Positions 35,657 to 43,857 of a stretch of DNA of 64,000 bases are shown in pieces (the stretch's first letter is position 1; each line of letters begins with the position of its first letter). The notes beneath the pieces were generated by a model. The model was not told where the DNA came from. It did no database searches and saw only the letters and a list, made by a program, of their open reading frames with translations. Position numbers and translations under genes: made by a program. The DNA lies in the NCBI GenBank assembly GCA_963717195.1, contig CAVQVR010000021.1:496001-560000 (forward strand), given 5' to 3'. This DNA is from JACDAE01 sp963717195 (GTDB taxonomy: Bacteria > Chloroflexota > Ktedonobacteria > Ktedonobacterales > Ktedonobacteraceae).

Positions 35657-36397
35657 ATGGCAAACTGGCTACCCATTCTGGGCGGTATTATTTTAGTTGA
35701 TCTTGTACTTAGTGGTGATAACGCTCTTGTTATAGGAGCAGTCGCAGCAGGCATCCCCGTAAATTTGCGCTGGATTGCATTTCTCGTCGGTGGCAGTGGA
35801 GCAATCCTCCTACGTATAGTGCTTACTTATTCCGTCACTCTTCTGCTAGGGATACCATATATAGAAGTGTTGGGAGGCATCATTCTTGTCATTATTACGG
35901 TTCGACTACTTTCGCAACGTGGTGATAGAAATGAAACCTCTACCCCTAAAAATGGTGAGGAAGAGCATAATAAAAAAGAAACCAGGCGCTTTTTAAAAAA
36001 ACAGAACATGGTAGGAGCTATTTTTACAATCCTTATTGCCGATGTGACTATGAGCCTGGATAACATTATTGCTATTGCAGCACTGGCCAAGCAGGAAACG
36101 CCACTCTTAATTATAGGATTAGTCATCAGTATTGTACTTTTACTGATAGGTAGTGCGCTTGTCTCGTTTATCGTTGATCGCTTCCACTGGATTATGTGGA
36201 TTGTGGCACTTATACTGGCTTTTACTGCCGCCAGTATGATTGTGCATAGCAAAGACGTGTTTAACCTTTTGCCTAACGAACAGCCATGGTGGTCTATCCT
36301 TGTTTATGGAATAGTATTTGCAACCATAGCGGCATTGACTATTTTTTATCCCGGTTTTCGCTGGTTGCGTAAACGTCGTTCTCATTCCGATGGGTAG
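35657..36397 (+). CDS. TerC/YjbE-family membrane protein
   Basis: Integral membrane protein of 246 residues with about seven spans. It keeps the two acidic motifs of the family, DLVLSGDNALVIG in the first span and DVTMSLDNIIAI later, with a charged cytoplasmic loop between them (SQRGDRNETSTPKNGEEEHN). TerC-type proteins are linked to manganese export and to metallating exported enzymes. GGAGGTGCTGGAT precedes the ATG at 35657; an upstream GTG would add nine codons. I looked for a yybP-ykoY manganese riboswitch ahead of it and did not see one. Confidence 0.88.
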   Translation: MANWLPILGGIILVDLVLSGDNALVIGAVAAGIPVNLRWIAFLVGGSGAILLRIVLTYSVTLLLGIPYIEVLGGIILVIITVRLLSQRGDRNETSTPKNGEEEHNKKETRRFLKKQNMVGAIFTILIADVTMSLDNIIAIAALAKQETPLLIIGLVISIVLLLIGSALVSFIVDRFHWIMWIVALILAFTAASMIVHSKDVFNLLPNEQPWWSILVYGIVFATIAALTIFYPGFRWLRKRRSHSDG

Positions 36398-36463
36398 CAA
36401 GAAAAATGGGCTCATCAATCTCATCCCTACACCATCGGCAATACAGGCTTATCAATCTCATCC

Positions 36464-37963
36464 CTACGCTGATTTCTTTTTCTCCTCTTTTCCCCTGACG
36501 AGGGAGGCGAACACCCCAATAACTGCTATACAGGCACAGACGAGAAATGTCACCTGGAAGCTGTGTACAAATGTTTGTTGCAATGAAGCGATTTGAGTGG
36601 TCTTAGGATGCATGGCCAATATTGCCCCAGCAGCAGAACCTCCCAATCCACTGAAGATTGCGCCTGCGAGGGCAACGCTCAGACTCTGGCCCATGACGCG
36701 ACCAGTAGCCAGGAAACCAGAGGCACTCCCTTGCAGATCGCGAGGAGCAGAACCGAGCAGGGCACTGTTGTTTGGTGATTGGAACAATGCCTGACCCAGA
36801 CCAATGAAGACCAGGCGCCAGACGATATCAAAAATGGAACTTTGTGCATTGAGCTGGCTGATAAAAACCAAGCCGATACAGGATATGGCTAATCCTACGG
36901 CTGCCAGCCAGCGAGAGCCAATACGGTCGGCCAGCGAGCCGCTGAATGGTGCGACGATGGCCAGCGTAATTGGCAATGGAGTAAGTAAGAGTCCCGCTTC
37001 CTGAATAGGAAAATTACGTAGTTGCTCAAAGTAAAAGGGCATCATAAAGCTGACGGCAAAGAGGGCCAGGAAGCTCAAAATCAGGCTCAAGTTAGCTGAG
37101 ACAAAGACGCGCCGTCGGAAGAGTGAGAGAACGATAATAGGATTGGCTACTCTCTGCTCAACAAAAGGCAGAATGATCAGCGCAAGTACTCCAACGACCA
37201 GCAGGGCAATAATAAACGGCGAACTCCAACCTAACTCCTGCCCAAATGACAGGCCAGCGGTGAGCCCAGCCAGGCCGATAGCAAGCAGAATAGCCCCTAA
37301 AGGATCGAAACGTCCAGGATTGCGGTGCAGGCGTTCAGTGAGCACACGCAGTGTCATGACAATCCCCACTATACCAATAGGAACATTGACGTAAAAGATC
37401 CAGCGCCAGGAAAAATAAGCGGTTATGAAACCACCAAGCGTAGGGCCAACGCTCACGCCAAGGGCAACGATAACGGCATTCAATCCGAGAGCGTGACCTC
37501 GTTCATTAGAGGGAAAGGCAGCGGTAAGTATTGCAGGGCTTACAGACATAAGAAGTGCGCCCCCCAGACCCTGGATGGCACGCGTAGCTATCAGAAATGC
37601 AAGAGAGGGCGCAATACCGCAGAGAGCTGAACTGCCTGTGAAAAGAACGAGACCCGTGAGCCAGACAGCTTTGCGCCCAATCATGTCGGATAGGCGTCCT
37701 GCAGTCAGCAGAATCGCAGCGGTTGCAACCAGATAGGCAATAATGACCCAGGAAACGGCTCCATTGAGAGGAACACCAAAATACGCGGCAATTGCAGGAA
37801 GGCTAATATTGACAATAGACGAATCGAGTGTTGCCATAAAGACACCAATTGCAACAACAGCCAGCACCGCCCATTTGCCAGCGTGTTCACTATTGTTCTC
37901 ACTCTTATGTTGCGGGTTCGTGGCATAAGTAGTGTTTGTTGGTTCAGTTTCTTGCTGGGTCAT
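36464..37963 (-). CDS. DHA2-family multidrug exporter (EmrB/QacA type, 14 spans)
   Basis: Major facilitator drug/proton antiporter of 499 residues. The signature segments are ATLDSSIVNISLPAI in span 1, GRLSDMIGRKAVW in the loop after span 2 and the motif-C region VIVALGVSVGPTLGG. Length and hydrophobicity fit 14 spans. A hydrophilic N-terminus of about 30 residues starts at the ATG at 37963; 47 codons upstream in frame have no counterpart. The ribosome site (GGAT) is weak. Substrates are probably drugs or cationic compounds. Confidence 0.9.
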   Translation of the reverse strand: MTQQETEPTNTTYATNPQHKSENNSEHAGKWAVLAVVAIGVFMATLDSSIVNISLPAIAAYFGVPLNGAVSWVIIAYLVATAAILLTAGRLSDMIGRKAVWLTGLVLFTGSSALCGIAPSLAFLIATRAIQGLGGALLMSVSPAILTAAFPSNERGHALGLNAVIVALGVSVGPTLGGFITAYFSWRWIFYVNVPIGIVGIVMTLRVLTERLHRNPGRFDPLGAILLAIGLAGLTAGLSFGQELGWSSPFIIALLVVGVLALIILPFVEQRVANPIIVLSLFRRRVFVSANLSLILSFLALFAVSFMMPFYFEQLRNFPIQEAGLLLTPLPITLAIVAPFSGSLADRIGSRWLAAVGLAISCIGLVFISQLNAQSSIFDIVWRLVFIGLGQALFQSPNNSALLGSAPRDLQGSASGFLATGRVMGQSLSVALAGAIFSGLGGSAAGAILAMHPKTTQIASLQQTFVHSFQVTFLVCACIAVIGVFASLVRGKEEKKKSA

Positions 37964-38060
37964 AGTCAATCCATCTTCTTGCAAGGCTTGATGATACCCC
38001 GGTTCCTCTATTACTATTACACAAAAGTTACACGTATAACCAGGGTTAATCGTTCTGAAA

Positions 38061-38849
38061 TTACGCGTTATGTAAAATATATACATTGATAAAGAAGTAT
38101 ACACTCATCGCCAGGCCAACAACAATCACAAAACCTCGTATCAGTTTAGGATCGATCTTACGGGCATACGAAGCACCAAAGTAACCACCAATAATAGCGC
38201 CGACGATCATCAAAAGCGTTTCGGGCCAGTATACAGCCCCAGCAATAATAAAAATGATGGCAGCGATACCGTTGATGCACGTGGTCAGTACTGTTTTGAG
38301 ACCATTCATGATGTGAATGTTTTCCATGCCCATCATAGCCAGAGTCGCCAGCATCAGTATACCGATACCACCGCCGAAGTAACCACCGTATGTAGCGATG
38401 ATTAATTGTGCGATAGCAACAGTGATGAGAGTACGAAGAGAGAGGCGTGCTTTGGCTACATCACGCACACGCAACCTTGCTGTAATTGGGCCGCTGAGAG
38501 CAAAAAGCAAGGTCGCCGTCAACAAAAGATAGGGAATTAAATTTTGAAAGATTGATGCAGGCGTGTGGAGCAAGAGGAGAGCCCCAATAATCCCACCTGC
38601 AAGACTTGTACTAACCATTAAAATGAGAAAGCCTCGTTGCTGTTGAGCAATCTCACGACGATACGCTATTATACTGGCAACAGAGCCAGGCAAGAGGGCC
38701 ACAGTACTACTTGCATTGGCCGAAATAGCAGGAACGCCAACAAAGATGAGAGCCGGAAAAGTGAAAAAACTCCCTCCCCCGGCAACGGCGTTAAGTGTTC
38801 CCCCAATGATTGCTGAGAGAAAGAGTATCAATATGTGCGGAAATGTCAT
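38061..38849 (-). CDS. TSUP-family (TauE/SafE) membrane transporter
   Basis: Probable anion or sulfur-compound exporter of 262 residues with about eight spans. The typical opening is IGGTLNAVAGGGSFFTFPAL, and the second half has GGYFGGGIGILMLATLAM, the paired glycine-rich motifs of the TauE/SafE family. GAGGATTTTACTC precedes the ATG. It lies upstream of the DHA2 exporter on the same strand with a 97-base gap. Family members move sulfite, sulfoacetate and similar anions; the actual substrate here is unknown. Confidence 0.9.
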   Translation of the reverse strand: MTFPHILILFLSAIIGGTLNAVAGGGSFFTFPALIFVGVPAISANASSTVALLPGSVASIIAYRREIAQQQRGFLILMVSTSLAGGIIGALLLLHTPASIFQNLIPYLLLTATLLFALSGPITARLRVRDVAKARLSLRTLITVAIAQLIIATYGGYFGGGIGILMLATLAMMGMENIHIMNGLKTVLTTCINGIAAIIFIIAGAVYWPETLLMIVGAIIGGYFGASYARKIDPKLIRGFVIVVGLAMSVYFFINVYILHNA

Positions 38850-39042
38850 GAGTAAAATCCTCTAGTGGATTGGAACTACACAATTATCCCTGAGTATATC
38901 ACTTCCACGAGTGAATAATTTGGGTTTCCATTCACTATTTTTCTCCACAAATCCTCTGCAACATCTTCTCTTACCAACACTTTTGGGAGAAAAACATGCA
39001 AGGGAGGTAGGAACCACATTTATGGATGCAGAGCCTTTAGCA

Positions 39043-40233
39043 TCAGGAAACTGCTGGCTGCTTGTGTAATATTAGCCATAAGCATGATTGAACGATTGCA
39101 AGTACTATGACATAAGGAAGTAGTGACCAGAGGCCGATATGCTGCGCCAGATTGCCAGCCAGCCAGGGAAACAATGAGCCGCCCATGCTGCCCAGGCTGG
39201 CGAGGAAGCCGATGGCGGTTGGGAGCACACGTGACGAGACGAGCTTCGACATCAAAGCTATCGTTGTGGGGAAGATTGGTCCCAGGCTAAATCCTGCCAG
39301 GCAGAGACCGATAGCGGAAGTAAGCGCGAATGGAAGTAGCCAGATCATAAGCAGGCTGATTGCCACACCTACCAGGCATAGTGCTATCAAACGCCTGTCG
39401 CCTATACGTTGTGCAACTTTTCCCAGTACCAGGCGTCCCATCATCAATCCAAACCAGTATCCACTAATGGTCCAACCCGAGATCAGCGTTGCGCCATGCC
39501 GCTCCTCGGTCAGGAAGCTGTAGCTCCAACTACCCAGGCTAATCTCCGTTCCGACATAGACCATCAGGAATATAGCTGCCAGCCAGACGACACGCAATTT
39601 GAGAACGGTTGTTAAAATATTCCCTTCCGAGGAAGTTTTTTCCTGATGAAGTGGAGTACTTTCTTTGAAGAGGAAGGCAACTCCAAGCAGTAATGCCAGG
39701 CTCATGCTGCCCCACACGATGTAGGCACTACTCCATCCTCGTTGTAGCGCCAGCAGGCTGGAGGCTACTGCTGGCCCAAGTAAGGCTCCGGCACCATAAA
39801 AAGCGTGGAGATAATTAAGCAAGGTCGTATTGTTTGGTAGACCTGCGATATAAGTGTTGAGTCCCGCGTCGAACATCGCTATGCTCAGACCTAATAACAG
39901 ATATACCATGGCCAGCGCGACAAAAGGAGGCATCAGGCTAATCATTAGTGTCGCTAGCAGAAAAAGGGCGGAGGCAACCATCAAAAATAAGCGGTTACCC
40001 AGCTTCTCCATGAGCAGTCCATTGTTGAAGGAGCCGATAATGTAGCCAATACTACTACAAATAAAGAGCAGACCAATTGCTCCTTTATCAACATGATAAT
40101 GGGCACTCATGCCTGGCAATACTATTCCGAGTGTAGCGTCGCTGGCACCGATCAGGATGAAGGCGAAGAAGGCCAGCCCGATTTTCAGACGCAGTGAAGA
40201 GGGAAGAATGTTTTTATGTGTTATCGTTTTCAT
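39043..40233 (-). CDS. MFS transporter, FucP/sugar-like
   Basis: Major facilitator transporter of 396 residues with 12 predicted spans. It contains LNYLHAFYGAGALLGP, the motif of the FucP/GlcP-like sugar:proton symporter group, and GKVAQRIGDRRLIAL in the central loop. A sugar is a plausible substrate, but related proteins move other small molecules. It is the first gene of the minus strand after the divergent CoA-transferase gene. Confidence 0.88.
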   Translation of the reverse strand: MKTITHKNILPSSLRLKIGLAFFAFILIGASDATLGIVLPGMSAHYHVDKGAIGLLFICSSIGYIIGSFNNGLLMEKLGNRLFLMVASALFLLATLMISLMPPFVALAMVYLLLGLSIAMFDAGLNTYIAGLPNNTTLLNYLHAFYGAGALLGPAVASSLLALQRGWSSAYIVWGSMSLALLLGVAFLFKESTPLHQEKTSSEGNILTTVLKLRVVWLAAIFLMVYVGTEISLGSWSYSFLTEERHGATLISGWTISGYWFGLMMGRLVLGKVAQRIGDRRLIALCLVGVAISLLMIWLLPFALTSAIGLCLAGFSLGPIFPTTIALMSKLVSSRVLPTAIGFLASLGSMGGSLFPWLAGNLAQHIGLWSLLPYVIVLAIVQSCLWLILHKQPAVS

Positions 40234-40404
40234 ATATGCCTTATTAGATGCTGGTGCACTACCATGAGCGTCGTCAACGCGGCCCCTACAACTGAGATGG
40301 AGAGGATCGTGTTACAGATATGACGTTGACAACATGCATACCTCCCTGCTACGCTACGATTATTAGCGCCTTTGTCCATATTCTAGCACACAAGGAAGAC
40401 ACGG

Positions 40405-41586
40405 ATGGATTTACCTCTCAGTGGTATACGCATTCTTGATTTATCGCGCCTGGTGCCGGGTGCCTATGCATCGCAGATGATGGCAGATTTTGGAGCGGAT
40501 GTTATCAAAGTCGAGGAGCCTGGAAGTGGAGATTATAGCCGTTCGATGCAGCCATCTGGTCCTGGTGGAATAGGACTCTATTTTCTGGCACTCAATCGGA
40601 ATAAGCGCAGCGTAACGCTTAATCTGAAAAGCGAGCAGGGGCGCGATATATTTTTGCGCATGGTGGACAAGGCCGACGTGGTTCTGGAGAGCTTTCGACC
40701 AGGAGTACTGGACCGGCTGAGATTGGGATATGAGCAACTGAAAGAGAGGAATGCTGGCATTATCTATTGCGCAATCAGTGGCTATGGGCAAAATGGACCT
40801 TACCAGCTCCGGGCGGGGCACGATTTAAATTATGCTGGCTATGCCGGGCTAATTCATTATAATCGGAGTACACATGGTGAACCAGTAATGCCACCTACCC
40901 AATTTGGAGACCTGGCGGGAGGTGGTCAAATGGCGATGATCGGTATTTTAACGGCCCTGGTTGGACGAGCCCAAACAGGAGAGGGACGTAAGATCGACGC
41001 ATCAATGACCGAGGGACTTCTGTCGTTGTTCTCGTTGAGCGCAACCACGTATCTGAATACGGGCAAGGTACCCAGACCTGGCTATTCGACGCTCGACGGT
41101 GGGCTACCCTGCTACAATATCTACGAGACGCAAGATGGCAACCACATAACATTAGCAGCACTGGAGCCGAAGTTCTGGCAAACGTTCTGTATGCGCATCG
41201 GACACCTTGAATTGCTCCCTTTTCATATGCCTGTGGGACCAGGCGAGAGCAATGAAGCCCAAGATGTATTAAAGGCAATCTTTAAAACGCGGACACGGGA
41301 CGAATGGTTGGCGGAACTCGCCGAGATTGATGCCTGTGTCGGACCGGTATATGATATCAGCGAGGCGTTAAACGATGCCCAGGCGCAGGCGCGGGACGTG
41401 AGCGTGTCCGGCAATATAGATGGCGAACCGTTCCATTCATTAGCAAGTTTTCCGCGTATCTCCGATGTAACGATTGAGCAACGCTATGCACCTCCCCGCC
41501 TGGGTGAACATACAGAAGAGCTATTGCGAGAAGTCGGTTATAGCAATGCCGAGATCGCACGATTTCGCGGAGAGGGGATTATTTAA
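40405..41586 (+). CDS. CaiB/BaiF-family CoA-transferase or 2-methylacyl-CoA racemase
   Basis: Family III CoA-transferase fold, 393 residues. It has the N-terminal LSGIRILDLSRLVPGAYAS, the CoA-binding VEEPGSGDYSR, and AGHDLNYAGYAG, whose Asp is the conserved catalytic residue of the family. Overall shape resembles alpha-methylacyl-CoA racemase. The GxxDxY pattern cannot separate racemase from transferase. AAGGAAGACACGG precedes the ATG. The next gene starts directly after its stop, so the two are likely co-translated. Confidence 0.88.
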   Translation: MDLPLSGIRILDLSRLVPGAYASQMMADFGADVIKVEEPGSGDYSRSMQPSGPGGIGLYFLALNRNKRSVTLNLKSEQGRDIFLRMVDKADVVLESFRPGVLDRLRLGYEQLKERNAGIIYCAISGYGQNGPYQLRAGHDLNYAGYAGLIHYNRSTHGEPVMPPTQFGDLAGGGQMAMIGILTALVGRAQTGEGRKIDASMTEGLLSLFSLSATTYLNTGKVPRPGYSTLDGGLPCYNIYETQDGNHITLAALEPKFWQTFCMRIGHLELLPFHMPVGPGESNEAQDVLKAIFKTRTRDEWLAELAEIDACVGPVYDISEALNDAQAQARDVSVSGNIDGEPFHSLASFPRISDVTIEQRYAPPRLGEHTEELLREVGYSNAEIARFRGEGII

Positions 41587-42768
41587 ATGCAGAAACATTA
41601 TCACGTAGAGCGTGCTGAGCAGCTTATAGAGCCGTATCTTGCCGATCTAAAAGCAATCGTGAACATTGATTCGGGTACATATAACAAGGGCGGTGTGGAT
41701 CGCGTTGGTGCCTATTTGCAGGAGCGCTTTCATGCTTCTGACTTCTCGACCTACTTTGATACACAAAAAGAATATGGCAACCATCTTGTCGCTACCCACC
41801 AGGGAAGCAGACCTGATGGAGCACGTATCTTGCTGGTCGGGCATATGGATACAGTGTTTTCTGATGGCGAAGTTGGGAAACGCCCATTCTCTATCAGCGA
41901 ACAAAATGGTGTGCAGGTCGCCAAAGGTCCCGGCGTACTCGATATGAAATCAGGTATACTGATTGGCATGTATGGTGTGCAACAGCTCATTACGGGACAA
42001 GAAGCGGATTATAAGAGTGTGACCTTCATTCTCAATAGCGACGAGGAGATAGGTTCTCCCGTCAGCAAGCCTCTTATCCAGGAACTGGCACGACAGGCTG
42101 ATGCAGTGATCGTACTGGAGCCAGGACGTTTGATTAACCAGGTTGTCTCTTCACGCAGGAGTTCGGGCCTGTATCGCGTAGAGGTACGTGGGCGTTCCGC
42201 GCATGCAGGCGTTGAACCGCAGAAGGGCATTAACGCCATTCTCGAACTCTCCTACCAGGTGCAGGCGATGCAGGCGCTACAAGGGGTTATCCCCGGCACC
42301 TCGCTCTCCGTGACGGTTATACGAGGTGGTGAGCGCAGCAACGTGATTCCCGATACTGCCTATTTTGAGATGGACGTGCGAGCCAGCAGCATGGCAGGCA
42401 TCCAGGTAATCGAGGGGACGATGCGCAGAGTGGCGTCACGCAAAATAATGAATGGCACACAGATTACGTTAAGTGGGGATATGCGTTGTCTGCCTTTCGA
42501 GCGTTCGGAACAAAACGCGCCACTGGTGCGAGCAGCGAAGGAAGTTGGAAAGGAACTGGGGCTGGAAATACGAGATCTGGCGAGTGGAGGTGCTTCTGAT
42601 GCCAATAATACTGCACCGCTAGGTGTGCCCACTATCGATGGCCTGGGTGCGGCGGGGGGATTGGCGCATAATCCAGATGAGTATGTGGAACTGGATTCTC
42701 TGCCGACAAGGATCGCGTTGTTGAGTGGGTTGGTGAAAAGGATTGGTTTGGGGATGTCCGGTGTTTAG
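41587..42768 (+). CDS. M20-family metallopeptidase, glutamate carboxypeptidase-like
   Basis: Cytoplasmic zinc carboxypeptidase of 393 residues, similar to CPG2. Metal-binding and catalytic segments are GHMDTVF, LDMKSG, SDEEIGS and GLAHNPDEY, with the dimerisation domain (about 185-300; GRSAHAGVEPQKG) between them. It probably cleaves C-terminal glutamate or similar N-acyl amino acids. The ATG immediately follows the CoA-transferase stop. Co-occurrence suggests catabolism of an acyl-amino-acid conjugate, which is inference. Confidence 0.88.
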   Translation: MQKHYHVERAEQLIEPYLADLKAIVNIDSGTYNKGGVDRVGAYLQERFHASDFSTYFDTQKEYGNHLVATHQGSRPDGARILLVGHMDTVFSDGEVGKRPFSISEQNGVQVAKGPGVLDMKSGILIGMYGVQQLITGQEADYKSVTFILNSDEEIGSPVSKPLIQELARQADAVIVLEPGRLINQVVSSRRSSGLYRVEVRGRSAHAGVEPQKGINAILELSYQVQAMQALQGVIPGTSLSVTVIRGGERSNVIPDTAYFEMDVRASSMAGIQVIEGTMRRVASRKIMNGTQITLSGDMRCLPFERSEQNAPLVRAAKEVGKELGLEIRDLASGGASDANNTAPLGVPTIDGLGAAGGLAHNPDEYVELDSLPTRIALLSGLVKRIGLGMSGV

Positions 42769-42877
42769 CATTTCATCAACAAGGAAGGGAAGCGTAACTT
42801 GACGACTCTCACCCTAACCCACTACAATATCTCTATGGTTAAAAGCACGTTGTTCCACTAACAGGAGGTACCTTTCG

Positions 42878-43108
42878 ATGCCAATGTACGAATATTATTG
42901 CTCAGACTGCCAATCAAAATTCAAGTTGCTGGTCAGCTACAAACATGCTGATGATGTAGTCTGCGCGAAATGCCGGGGCGAAAAAGTGCGCCGCCTGCTC
43001 TCAGTCTTTGCCGCGCAACGTGGAGGAGGCGAAGATAGCTCTTATGACGACGTACAGCCCGCGATGGGAGGCTGTGCGTGCGGTGGCGGAGGTTGCGGCT
43101 GCCACTAA
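42878..43108 (+). CDS. FmdB-family zinc-ribbon protein
   Basis: Small protein of 76 residues. The N-terminal zinc ribbon uses Cys8, Cys11, Cys29 and Cys32 (MPMYEYYCSDCQSKF), as in FmdB putative regulatory proteins. The C-terminus is rich in glycine and cysteine (GGCACGGGGCGCH), which is often seen in this family and could bind metal. AGGAGGTACCTTTCG precedes the ATG. Function is unknown. Confidence 0.88.
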   Translation: MPMYEYYCSDCQSKFKLLVSYKHADDVVCAKCRGEKVRRLLSVFAAQRGGGEDSSYDDVQPAMGGCACGGGGCGCH

Positions 43109-43167
43109 ACACATACTATTGATTTCATCTCGCCATAATTCCGCTAACGGAAATCAGGTCTTTTACT

Positions 43168-43674
43168 ATGTTTAATAAAGTGAGCTATCGACAAGGCGTG
43201 ATAGAGGGCGTTATTCTCTACACGCTTGGTCGTCTTGGTGCATTGATCAATCCAACTATTTTTCCTGATTGGACATATGTAGCCGTTCCTCTGCTGTTCC
43301 TGTTGCTACAGTATCTCATTGCTCCCTATTGGGCTACGCGCCGCATTGCCTCGACAAAACGCGAACGCCTGAGCAAGCGTTTCTGGTTGCTTGGTATCCG
43401 GTTGGCGGCGATCTGTTTTGGCATTGATCTGCTGATTACACTTGTGTTCGGGATGGCTGTTGGTAGCTTTGGTATTCCTCAGGGACCAGTTCTCATGCGC
43501 CTGTTTGCTGCCGGACGCAATCATCTTACATTGCTAGATCTGGGAATTTATGAATTGAGGACGGGAGCGTTGTTATTTGCGCTCTACACGCTGGCTGTTA
43601 TCTGCACACGCCTGGCGATGGGAGGATTTTTGCGTTTTACCATGCCAGCAGGCGGCGACCGCGTTACATTATAA
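43168..43674 (+). CDS. Predicted four-span membrane protein
   Basis: Not recognised by family. The 168-residue protein has four hydrophobic segments (about residues 17-30, 39-58, 74-100 and 130-152) and basic loops (RRIASTKRERLSKR), consistent with an inner-membrane protein. It follows the FmdB gene by 60 bases on the same strand. No catalytic motif is visible. Confidence 0.6.
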   Translation: MFNKVSYRQGVIEGVILYTLGRLGALINPTIFPDWTYVAVPLLFLLLQYLIAPYWATRRIASTKRERLSKRFWLLGIRLAAICFGIDLLITLVFGMAVGSFGIPQGPVLMRLFAAGRNHLTLLDLGIYELRTGALLFALYTLAVICTRLAMGGFLRFTMPAGGDRVTL

Positions 43675-43712
43675 TGTGATAAAATGGGCTTTTCGTGCTT
43701 TGGATGGAGAAC

Positions 43713-43798
43713 ACGTAGGGGCGTGTCCTTGCGACCGCCCGGTGGGGGAACAAGATTCTCTCCCCGAAGCGGGCGGTCGCAAGGACACGCCCCTACGT
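43713..43798. repeat. GTAGGGGC palindrome with perfect arms
   Basis: ACGTAGGGGCGTGTCCTTGC (continuing GACCGCCC) from 43713 is matched exactly by its complement ending at 43798, a 28-bp perfect stem around a 30-base loop. It lies between convergent genes. Confidence 0.85.
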
Positions 43799-43805
43799 AT
43801 TTTGG

Positions 43806-43841
43806 CGGCGCATTGTATAACATCAGCAATACAATGCGCCG
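43806..43841. terminator. Hairpin between convergent genes
   Basis: CGGCGCATTGTAT (43806-43818) pairs with ATACAATGCGCCG (43829-43841), with a ten-base loop. Position between the convergent stops at 43674 and 43858 suits a bidirectional terminator. Confidence 0.55.
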
Positions 43842-43857
43842 AAACCATATATAGGAC

